From contig NC_016133.3 in the NCBI RefSeq assembly GCF_000005505.3, positions 57,005,237-57,069,236 of the forward strand: DNA of 64,000 bases, written 5' to 3'. Shown here piece after piece: positions 22,901 to 32,469 of the stretch. Both the position numbers and the translations under genes were made by a program. The notes beneath the pieces are model-generated. The model had not been told where the DNA came from. It saw only the letters and a list, made by a program, of their open reading frames with translations, and made no database searches. Each line of letters begins with the position of its first letter. Position 1 is the first letter of the stretch. Source of the DNA: Brachypodium distachyon (taxonomy: Eukaryota; Streptophyta; Magnoliopsida; Poales; Poaceae).

Positions 22901-24903
22901 AGGCCAGCCAAATTTTTTCATCATGAGGACATTCTCGTGTCATCTTATTGAATTCTTTTGTCCTTCGGAGTATTTCATCTTCCCAAGATTCCTCAAGCTC
23001 CTGTTGCACAATTGTGCTTTTCGCAGGAAGGGATGATGTGTCTACGGGAATAAAATCTTCAGGTTGAACTGCGATCCTATCTCTTTTCAACACTTTCAGG
23101 TGTTTGAAACCCTTATTCCTTTCTAAGACTGCATGTTTTGCTGAGTAGTAGCGACCTCCAGCTCTTACTTTGCTATCCAAACCATCTAAATCTGAATCTA
23201 CATCCATATGTGATGAAGAGATTCCAGAATAATAAAACGCGAGCCGATTACGACCATGTTCCTCTAGCGTACGTTGAGTCTTGTAGCGTGCAATATCCAT
23301 TCTGCATATTACCATTGGTGTTAGACTTCAGTAAACAGAACAGAATCAGCTATATGAATAAGTTCAACTAACAAAAATGAAGTCTCTGCGCCAGGCAAGA
23401 AATGGTAAATTTCAACATCTTGTCAAGCATTGACATTTTGACCAAAAGGAGGAGTACACAAAAAAATGCCAACCTGACGGTGTCCTAATTCCAAGAAATT
23501 ATTGGCATTCTACATCGACCATACCAGTCGGATTGTTCATCAGTAAAAGCTTCCATTAGCACTATTGTTGTACATTTCCTGATTTCCCCTCTTTGGTTGC
23601 CACATTTGAATTGGATAATACAACATATTTCATGGTTCACACCCTGATAAAGGTTTGATTTAGATGCAGCAGCTTCCAAGTTCGATTCTAAGCAGACTTG
23701 AAATTGAGAACTTGTTAAAAGAATAGAAATCAAATATTAACTAAAAGAGAGTCTGGTATCATTTGCCAATAGGCAATAGCAGCTACAAGGTTAATTCCTT
23801 TATGTACAAAGCTACAGATGATGGTAACTAAATCTATACTATTTGCTCGCATTCATACAAGTAACTGAAATACTGAATTTGGTAGCCCAGAAAGTCCTAG
23901 AAGATAAATGCCGAACTCATAAAGATAAGCTATAAGCAATTAAGCACCTACGGTTTAAAGTTTAAACTCAATGTCCATCGACCATTAACTCGGCCTCCCA
24001 AGTTTTGAAACTCAATTAGTCTGACCCACTTTTAGTTAGTGCTCTGGGAGTTTAAGCATGTAGTATTTGCATCTAGGAAATCAAACTTGATGCTAATAAC
24101 TTTGTTAAGGCGCTAAACATAAGCAAGCCTACAAACTGCTTACACAGCCCTTCGGCATGTGAACTAAAACACCTGCATCGAATTGCAAAAATAAACATAA
24201 ACTCAAATCACGTCCTATTAGAACCAAACACCACAGCAATGCAACCAACAAAGGGTAGCTACACGCCAATAACTTTACAAACGAACACATAAACAGTCAA
24301 TTCAGCATAGTTGGCACGATAGAAGCTTCGTATGGAACAAGCGGGTTGCATCCCACAGTACATAAGCAAATTGCAAACGCCTGACCTGTAAATGGATCCA
24401 AACGCCAGGTTATCCTGGTCGCCCTTCCCATCTAAGTAGTAATCCTTGGCCAGCTTCATCTCCGACCCAGCCCAGGCGCGAACCCCGGGCTTCCTCGAAG
24501 CGGCCGCCCCATCATACCGCTCGTTCTCCCTCCTCCGTTTCCTCCTCTTCCTGTCCTTCCGCCTCGACCCCCTCTCCTCGTCGGACGACGAAGCCGACGG
24601 CGAGGAGGGCAGCAGGTCGTACTTCGCGGGCGCGCGCTTAGACGCCGCCTCCTCGTCCGACGAAGGGCTCAGCGGCGGCGGGAGGGACGAGGGGGCAGTG
24701 GATGGGATGTTGAGGGAGGAAGCGTCGAAGGAGAAGCTAGGGTTCGAGAGCATCTGGGACTCCGCGGCGGGGGCGGGGGCGGAGAGCGGGAAGAGAGGGA
24801 AGAGTGAGGATGAGTTGGTGGAAGGGAACGCCTGGTATCCTCCTCCAGCGGAGTCGGCGGCGGTGGCGGTGGTCGGCGGCGAATGCTCCGGCGAGGGCTC
24901 CAT
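16981..24903 (-). CDS. NRDE2: NRDE2 homologue, HAT/TPR-repeat nuclear RNA surveillance protein, 11 exons
   Basis: Exons 24903-24386, 23301-22887, 22557-22222, 22109-21488, 21383-21221, 20858-20501, 20032-19922, 19322-18974, 18443-18221, 17794-17573 and 17134-16981. The total is 3471 nt, 1156 residues, close to plant NRDE2 length, with every junction in frame. The N-terminus is Ser/Pro-rich with acidic SSDEE clusters and a basic RRKDRKRRKRRR stretch (likely nuclear). The hallmark segment SWEDEILRRTKEFNKMTREC and DEKIWLAFAQFQ is at about 278-311. Helical HAT/TPR-like repeats fill the rest, for example WKQYLLLCQ, LFERALADDK and LWRCYLAYE. NRDE2 proteins bind the exosome helicase MTR4 and act in nuclear RNA silencing or decay. 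An in-frame upstream ATG at 24963 would add 20 residues. Introns host hAT and Stowaway MITEs. Confidence 0.88.
18575..18634. mobile_element. Stowaway-like MITE fragment in NRDE2 intron 8
   Basis: TTGAATTTGTATAG facing CTATACAAATTC-like sequence, then GTCACTTATTTTGGTACGGAGGGAGTA, which is a typical right end. The left end is degenerate. A related half-element lies at about 56780-56850. Confidence 0.5.
19449..19593. mobile_element. hAT-type MITE (145 bp) in NRDE2 intron 7
   Basis: A near-complete foldback. It begins TAGGGATGCAAACGGGATCC and ends with the inverted GGATCCCGTTTTCACCCTTA, flanked by a perfect 8-bp duplication GATATACT (19441-19448 and 19594-19601). The size, ends and target duplication fit a non-autonomous hAT element. 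Confidence 0.85.
21027..21055. repeat. 29-bp copy of NRDE2 exon 6 within intron 5
   Basis: This is identical over 29 bases to 20768-20796 inside exon 6, in the same orientation. It is embedded in a local duplication of AAAGTACTTTTTGTTTTGC and CCAAGCACAAAAGTA words (about 20980-21085). Confidence 0.8.
22703..22815. mobile_element. Stowaway MITE (113 bp) in NRDE2 intron 2
   Basis: Near-perfect inverted ends CTCCCTCCGATCCTAAATT and AATTTAGGATCGGAGGGAG with TA on both sides. This is the cleanest member of the family in the window. Confidence 0.88.
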
Positions 24904-25139
24904 GGCGGCGTGCGAGAACCGAGAGTGTTTGGGTAACTTGGACGAAGGGAATGTTCGAGACACTGACGGAGTGGAGCCCGTGAGGCCGTGATGGGTTTGG
25001 GACGTGTGGGCCGGACTTGAGAGTTGTTTTTTCGTTTCTTGTTCCTTTTAAGTGAAAACCGGCCCGTGAAATCGTAGGTTCCTGCCTCTCAGCTACTCTC
25101 AGGTGAACAGATTTTTTTTGTTTGTCCAGATGCATACGC
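24904..25139. promoter_or_regulatory. Presumed NRDE2 5' region
   Basis: It contains the in-frame upstream ATG at 24963 and no clear TATA box. A GC-rich 5' leader passes into AT-rich DNA. No discrete element can be defended. Confidence 0.3.
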
Positions 25140-28130
25140 CATGACAAGGACGTGCAAAATAAACCGGAGACACATACGTATGCATGCATGGTCCTGCTTG
25201 TTTCAATTGGTACTTTGTGCTCTTGTATATTTAACATCCATGTGCAAGCTTCTAACTCTCATGTACCTTTTCCTCCCCGCTTCTCACATGTCCTCACCAC
25301 ATAAATAACACTCCATCTTCCATCTTGTTTTGTATGTCACCCAAAGTTCAGTCGAGATTGTTCTTGTGTGATCTCAAGGATCCATCAACCAAAAATAGTA
25401 GAACCAGATGTTGTCTAATAGGAAACTATATATATTGCGTCATGCATGTTCTGGAAATAGGAGTAGGAGGCACCGAGAAGTGAGCAAATCCATCGTAAAT
25501 TGGCGAACAAGCAAGCATTGTGTGGGAATCGTGAACGAAATGACGAAGATCTACAATGGGCTTTTGCCAGACGTTGCTGGCTTTCTGCAGAGGTTATTGT
25601 AGCGGGAAGCTGTCGACCACGCGATGTATGAGTTCTATGGACGTCGCGGCAACAGTGTGATTGGTATTGGTCAGATGCACGAAAGGTAGATCCCCTTTGT
25701 ATCCAAGGAGAACTTGGCCCGATAGAGTAATTCATACGTATGTCTGCGTGACCATGTTTCCTTGCGACCAAGCAGGCAGCATCTCGTCCTGTTAATTAGA
25801 CGTGGATTGGAAATACTACACTTTACTGGTGCATGTATCGAGCCATGTATGTGCTGCCGCCCTTGCTTATTGGTCCTAACGTGCACGAAACCAATTCACT
25901 CGTTCAATTTGCAGAATGTTTTTTTGGGAGCCAATTCAGGTGGGCCGCATCATAGACAACAAGCCCAGGTTAGCGGATCGGACTGGGCGAGCCCAAGACA
26001 GACCAGCCAGGTGCAACGTCTTCTCGTCTGGCTCCATCACTATCACCGGCGATATCCCGGCTCCAAAGAGAGAATTGGCCGGAAAACTCCCAATCCGCCG
26101 CCATCCTCACTCCTTTTCTTCTTCCTTGTAAGCACATTGGAGCCGAGGATCTTAATTAGGAGATGATGAGGCAAGCAGGTGAGTGATCCTTGTAGCTCTC
26201 AAGGATAATTAGAATTAGTCGGTCTAAATTAAGTAATTTGGAAGGAAAGCTGAGCCGGAGTTTCTCCGCCCGTACATACAGTAATAGTTTTTGTGAACCT
26301 CGTCAATTCACAAGTTTAAGGTAATCTATTTCTCGCCAAAAAAAAAGGTAATCTATCAATCGCCAGCTTTGCGTGAGGAACAAAACAGAATGGCCGCACG
26401 TGTATAGTTACCCCAATTTGTATATTCCGGTGATTGATTTCTCTTCGTCTGTACTAGTACGATCTAGTGATTGAATTATTTTTCCTAGCCTGTGGTATTG
26501 GTCAGAAGAATCAACAATTGGACGTTCAAACCAGTGCCCTTGGATCATGGAACTATTCGATGTGCTGTACGTTGTGTTATGTTGGGTACTTCATTATAAT
26601 TGTGTTGGAGTACAGATTGCTCAAACTTAATGCGTCAGGTAACGTGTTAGGTCTCAAGCACTAGAGACTTCATATTAGTTTCAGTGTACATTATGTCAAT
26701 TCTATTTAATTCAGATGCACATGCAAGTTTCTACTCACTTCTGACCTCTTTAAAAGGACAGGTCATTCACTCCCTGTTCCTAACACAAGCCGAAAGTTCA
26801 AAGTGATCCATCAATCAAAAATAGTACTAGCTAGCAGAGAGGTGGTCAAGAATACCACGACACAGTTCTGCGACGATCTCTCTGTATAGGAGTAGGAGGC
26901 ATGAGGAAGTTTGCATAGTCAAGGTTGCGCCAATTGGTGAACAATGTACAAGGCGGATGAACCGAAGAACGATGATCTCCACGCTGTGGTGAAGTAAGAT
27001 GACGTTATGGTGAAGCTCAAGATTGAGTACGGAGTAATCCCCACTGGTATTAATTAATTAACCTCTGTAGCGACTTAATTAATCTTAAGCACCAATGACG
27101 AAAGCATCCCCAATATAGTGAAAGAGGATCAGCGAATTCTTATTGAATTATGAACATTTCAAGTTTCATTTAAGTTTAAGTCTAGCTTCACTAAGATTTC
27201 AATTTTATTAATTTTTTGCTTTGAGGATCAAATTTTCTCACATCTTCCATGTTGCTGGAACTCCTGCCTGTATATGGAAACGCAGAGCAAGCTGGGACAC
27301 GATCGAGCTGGTCCTGCCGGCTCGGCTCCGGCTGGCCCGCGAGCTGGCGTGCAAGGAGCAGCAGCCATGGCGGCGACGCGGCGCGAGCAGCAGCAGCGTC
27401 GATGGACTGCGTGAATCGGGAAGATTGGGCGTCGACTGTGGACTGGGCCGCGTCCCAAGTAGGCTGCCGCCTGCCGTGTTGCCAGCCCACTCCAGCTCAC
27501 GAGCTGGGCCGGCCAAGCGCGCCCTTTTTTTACAGGCCATCAGCTCGTGAGCCCACCCTCACATGCGTGCCTGGCCTGCTTGATTTAATTGGTACCTCGT
27601 GTTTTGTTCAACATCCGTGTACAATCTTGTAATTCCCATGCCTTTAAAAGGGCAATCCTTTTCCTCCCGACGATCTTCATCCCACACAGGTCCCCATCAA
27701 ATAAATACTGCATTGTCTTCCACCACATCTTGTATCATTTCGAAAGTTCAATCTAAGTTGTTTTTGTACTCTTGGTGATCCATCAACCGAAATAGTATAT
27801 ATACCATGATACCATTTCGCTCGATGATAGGAGTAGGAGGCATGCGGAAGTTCGGAGAAGCTGTGTTACTTGACAGTGTAGCAAGCATTGTGTAGGGATC
27901 ATGAATCAAACACGACCGATGGTGCAAGAGGCTGCAACAAAGATGAATGTCATGGCGAGCTGTCCACCACGCCAAGTCGGCCGGATTTCTGCCGCGTGTG
28001 CACCAATGCATACACCGCCATGAATTAAGGTACACAAAGGGTGCAAGACAGGGAGCACAAATGCGCTGAGCATCACCGACAAGGCCTGAAGATTGGAGGC
28101 TATGATACGCGGCTCTGTCAAAACTGGCTG
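25140..28130 (+). other. Three diverged tandem copies of an unrecognised unit
   Basis: Three related blocks lie in the same order: about 25180-25640, 26700-26990 and 27590-27990. Each has a promoter-like start (CTTTAAAAGG or ATAAATA plus pyrimidine-rich sequence), then ATCCATCAACCAAAAATAGT or close variants (25384, 26805, 27777). Next comes TAGGAGTAGGAGGCA (25456, 26886, 27830), then a stretch with AGCAAGCATTGTGT in copies 1 and 3. The unit spacing is 0.9-1.4 kb. Copy 1 has a frame (25408-25602) but no recognisable domain, and copies 2 and 3 are broken. It may be a decayed tandem gene family or a duplicated regulatory unit. A GC-rich insert (about 27280-27550) separates copies 2 and 3. Confidence 0.5.
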
Positions 28131-28170
28131 TAATTTTGGGATATGCAGTTGGTATAGCTAGTCGTTTAAC

Positions 28171-28224
28171 TGAATTCACATTTGCAGAGATTTTAGTTGA
28201 ATTCACATTTGCAGAGATTTTAGT
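28171..28224 (+). repeat. Perfect 27-bp tandem duplication
   Basis: Two adjacent identical units (28171-28197 and 28198-28224), each beginning TGAATTCACATTTGCAG. Confidence 0.9.
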
Positions 28225-29059
28225 TGACCAATACAAAGTGCCAGGTGGAAGGTGCAAAATATTTTCGGGCCAGATATCAGACCGTGCAGTGTGCCAGAAG
28301 CCCAGAACCAGCTGCATCACCTCTGGAAAAAAAACCAGTTGTACCGTTTTCTCGATGGAAGTGTCTACGTGTTAGTGGCCCGTGAAATAAGTATTTCTGG
28401 GTGGACAATTATAATCATCTGTTTCATTTTTTTATTTTTTGTATTTGCATGACTCCTGCACAAATCTTAATGATTAGATCAGATATATGGTTGTTAGCGT
28501 CAACCGTCTTAGAAATAACAAAACAGTTTCTTGATAGCAGGATCATATTGTTGGCAAGCCATATGTTGTCCATGCTATGTTAGGCTATTAAAGGAAAAAA
28601 AAAAGGTATGATAATTTTTCGGCTAGTTAAATTTCTTGTAAGTCAGGCTTGCATCAAAACTAACACACCAAGTGCACCACATAATATATTACATATGCGT
28701 CATGCGGTGGCCCTTTAGGCTCAGGGTCATAGAACAACGGTGGTGGACTGGTGTAGCAACATTTACAATTGTTTTAAGGATTTTTTTGTCGAAAAAAACG
28801 TGTTTACCTCCGACCTATGCATTGATGGATGCACTTAAAAGCGAATTATTATTAGAACACGAAACTATATATGCAACGGCAGAGGGTTTAGGGTTTTCAT
28901 ATTTGCTAAACAGGTTCACCAGCATTCCAATTCCCAAGCTTATAAATAGAAAAGATGACTTGCCGATGTGGCACAAAATAGAGTGATAAGGTGTCTTGCA
29001 CAATAAGAGGGGACGACACAGCAATAGCTTACTATAACTATTTCCCCATAAGTGTGATG
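28225..29059. other. AT-rich non-coding stretch left of the retroelement
   Basis: No gene, LTR or clear repeat was found. The homology to the gypsy element begins abruptly near 29060, so a deletion or truncation point lies here. Confidence 0.45.
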
Positions 29060-31375
29060 CCTTGAAGACGGTTAATCGCTGGAGTTCCTGGAGACGTACG
29101 GCATCGAGTTGGCCCAGCTTTACCCGTCGACAATCGTGAGGTTGGACGTTTTCAGGTGGCTGTGTTAGACGGCGCTTCATGAGGAGCCTTCGATGAAGCT
29201 TCTGCTCTTCTACTTTACCGTGGAGGTGAGGGAGCTGCTCACTCCGGACGGCTTCGCTCTGAGCGCCTTTGGTTCGGTGAACCTGAGGCTTCGTTCCGGC
29301 TTTGGGGACGACTTCCTGCTCATGCCGGGGAAGAGTGCGGAGAAGTTGTTCGTCAAGTGGGAGTCCCAGTGGTTTCTTCTTCGGACTTCGAAGACCCGTC
29401 TTCGGCACACGGGTGATCTCCCCCGGCACTCTGGGGCCTGAGGTCTCAGGGAGGTGTCTCACCCCGACAATCCTTGGTCGGACGACCTCTGGAAGGTGGC
29501 CAAGATCAAGGAGGTATCCGCCGAGAGGAGCTTTCATGACCTCATGGAGGAGATGGTGATGGCGGGACGCTTCATGATGAGGAGCCGTCCGAGGTCCGAG
29601 ATTGGGGTCCCTCGATCTTTCCGTCCTCCACAGCTCGTCACCGCATGTGAGTGGCGCCCCTCTCCCCTTCGTGCTTTGATTGTTTTCCCTTGTGAAGGTA
29701 CTTAACAATTTTGGCTTGTCTTTTTCAGCGACGTTTTCCGAGGAGAGGGCGGCGTTGTGGGCCGCACAGCTGATAGGTCCGTACGACGGACCGGAGCACC
29801 GCGACTACGAGACCAAGATCAGCGAGAGGGGATGCCACAACATCATCGCGAGGTGCTTCGGGAAGATGGTGCCGGTGCGACAAGACCCAAAGCTTGGTCG
29901 CTTCTCCGAGTGGGCGATTGCTACTCCCGCTTGGCCACACCGTCGATGTTGGCGGTGGGGTCCAAGCTGCGGGACTCCTGCGGGAAGGCGGAGGCGGGAA
30001 CGGCGGTGCTGAGCTTGGCGGTGCCTATCACGCCGGTCCCCAAGATACCTCGTCCGTCGAGCGGATGCAAGAGGAAGGCTCCCCCGACTCCTTCTCCTTC
30101 TCTTGACTACGCCCCGGCGGATTCAACAGATCCTGTCGTGGGCGAGTCGAGGTCCCCCGTGAGGGTGACCTTGGATCTGCACACTTGAGCAAGTTCTTCC
30201 TCCTTCGAGTCACAAGGTTGAGGCTTTCACTCGCGAGACGGGGCTTCGGCTTCGGAGCGACTCAGTGGTGGAGTTGTCGACCGGAGCCAGCGGTGCGGGC
30301 GTCCAGGTGTTCTCCATTGGTCGCGAGCGACCTGAGGAGGATGCTCCTACCTCGGGTGAGTGTCCTTCTCTTTTGGTCACGTCATTCTTTTTCCGAATGA
30401 TTTTGACATGATCTTCTTGGCTTGTTTTTAGGTGCGAGGGCCACGGAGCCCGGGGTTCTTGAGGGCGAGCCCCCGACTCAAGCGAGGGATGGAGCACTTC
30501 CGACGGCCGATGATGGAGCGAGAGACCCTTTCGTGACACTGGAGCTGGTGAGCATCCGTGACTTATCTCCCTTTGTCCTTTGGGTTAGCTTTGTGCTAAC
30601 TCCCTCTTCTTTGCAGGTGAGGGGTTTGGTCGAGGCCGTGGGTGCCCTTCCTACCCTCAAGACTCAGGTGGGTGTGCTTTCTGCTGTTTTGGACATGGAG
30701 ATGTCCAAGTCTACCCTTGCCTTGAGTGAGTTGGCTTCAGAGAGGGTGCGGCGCGAGGCCGTAGAGGCTGAGCTTTCCCGCGTTTCTGCGGAGCTTGCGG
30801 CCGTGGAGACCAGGGCTCGACTTGCTGAGGAGCACCAGAAGGACGAGATTGCGAGGACCCATCGAGTTGAGGAGGACTTGGTGGTGGCCAACCTTGATAG
30901 GGAGCATGCCCGCGCGGAGGCTGCTTCCCTCAAGGTGGAGTTGGCGGCAGCGGGTGACGGCCCGATGCTTGCTCCTCGTGCTTGTCCTCCTCCGGATCGT
31001 CGTCTCAAGGTGGTTTCGCTTTTGCTTGCCCAGGCCACCGAGATTCGGGAGACGATGACTTGCTTGAGGAGTGTTCCGCAGCCGGATCTTCCTCCGTGTC
31101 GTACGGTGGATGAGGCGAGCAGGGTGCTTACTTCCCAGGTGGAGCTCATTGAGCCTACCGTGAAGAAGTGCCTCCTGAGTACGGGTGCTCGACTTGTTTC
31201 GTCGGCGGTTGCAGTAGTCTTGGACGGAGGTGCCGGGATGAGTGGGCTTGAGGGTGAGATGTCTCACGGGGCGAAGAAGTTTCTAGCGGACCAGGGTGCT
31301 CCTCTTCGTGCTCGGGCTCAACGCTTCGTGCGTTGCCTTGAGCCCGCTCTTCAGGAGGGTGATGGTGAGGTGTGA
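29060..31375 (+). pseudogene. Antisense ORF of Tat-type gypsy element (coiled-coil, intron-containing)
   Basis: This runs on the strand opposite to gag-pol. The first part (about 29070-29440) reads FLETYGIELAQLYPST and FALSAFGSVNLRLRSGF, resembling the 'putative gypsy-type transposon' domain (PF04195) common in grass Tat elements. Later exon-like parts follow after TTTCAG at 29727 and TTGCAG at 30616. The last (30616-31375) encodes a long coiled coil (ALSELASERVRREAVEAELS and onward) ending in a Leu/Ala-rich tail. An in-frame stop near 29168 and frame changes mean no intact protein. Extra antisense ORFs between pol and the 3' LTR are known in Tat/Retand/Grande-like elements; their function is unclear. 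Confidence 0.6.
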
Positions 31376-32469
31376 GCCTCGTCGCCCTCGGAGGTGGTGA
31401 TGTACCTCGGCTACTTACTTATGCGATGTTGCATATCTCCACTTGACTTAGCCTCATGGCTAGAATGTTTAGGCTTTTAGTCGAAGAGGTTGTAAGGCAG
31501 TTTTTTTGTTGTGTTTCATGCTTCACTATGTAGTCAACATTATCGGAAATGTTAACTTAGCTCAGCATGTATTTCTCATGTTTCACCATGTAGTCGACAT
31601 TATCGGAAATGTTAACTTGGATCAACATGTGTTTCTCGGAGTACTACATTTCCTTCTTATGAAGTACTATATTTTCTCAGTTTATACAGCTCGCGATCGT
31701 TCGCTATGATTACACTTTTGTGTCATCAATTGCTGTCGCCGTTGGGATACGACTTGGCTTCGGTGCCTTAGGCCATGGTTTACGAGCCATGGGTCCTAGT
31801 ACCCTTGTGAGGCTCGCTATCGATATGCCGGTAGTGATCCGGACATTTCGACCTGCTGTTCGGGAAATTTCATGCGGAATTTTCCCTCTTCGGACTTCAG
31901 GAAGCTATACTTTCCCGCGATTATTATGGAGGCTTAACCCGGTTACTATCATGCAGACCCGCGCGCGACATCTCGCATACGGGTAGCATGGTTCTCCGAG
32001 GTAAATAAGCTCATGCATAACTCGCTTATTTACGGTTTCCTTACATGTGTTTTAAGGAGCTTCCGGTCCTCGGGAGACTTGGTTCTACTTGGTGGATGGC
32101 CTCGAGGCACGCTAGGATCCACCAAGGAACAAGTCGCTAGTAGCGACCTATGTCCGTGGACATTTTTAGAGGATTCTCGGGCCAACGGAGACCTTTCCGC
32201 GTTCCTCGGTGAGTGGCACAGGGGTAGCGGCTCTTTTATGACGATGAGTCGTGTGAGTGTCTCGTGTCACTCTTAATTTTTCCTCAAGGACTTGCTTTAT
32301 TTATCCTTACTTCCTTGTCTTAAAGTATGGCCCGATGGCCACTTACAAGTCTTATGTAGACGTGGCCTCATTGGCGCTTATGATTCCTCGAAGTTTCGTA
32401 GGAAAGAGGCCGGTTGGGCGCTGATGATCTCCTTTCGGGAGCGGCAAGGATTGCCCTTGAAAGTCCTCC
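31376..32469. other. Gypsy spacer between pol and antisense ORF
   Basis: This non-coding part of the Tat element contains a 60-bp tandem duplication (31517-31636). No further gene is seen. Confidence 0.55.
31517..31636. repeat. 60-bp tandem duplication in gypsy spacer
   Basis: Two adjacent 60-bp copies with about 90% identity, sharing CATTATCGGAAATGTTAACTT. They lie in the non-coding region between pol and the antisense ORF. Confidence 0.85.

Noticed and set aside
28590..29059. Far LTR of the gypsy element
   Set aside because: No stretch here matches the LTR at 39621-40528, neither its TGTTGTAG/CTACAACA end nor its TATA region.
28815..29708. 297-residue minus-strand frame
   Set aside because: It lies opposite the gypsy antisense ORF and shows its complement; no domain of its own is seen.
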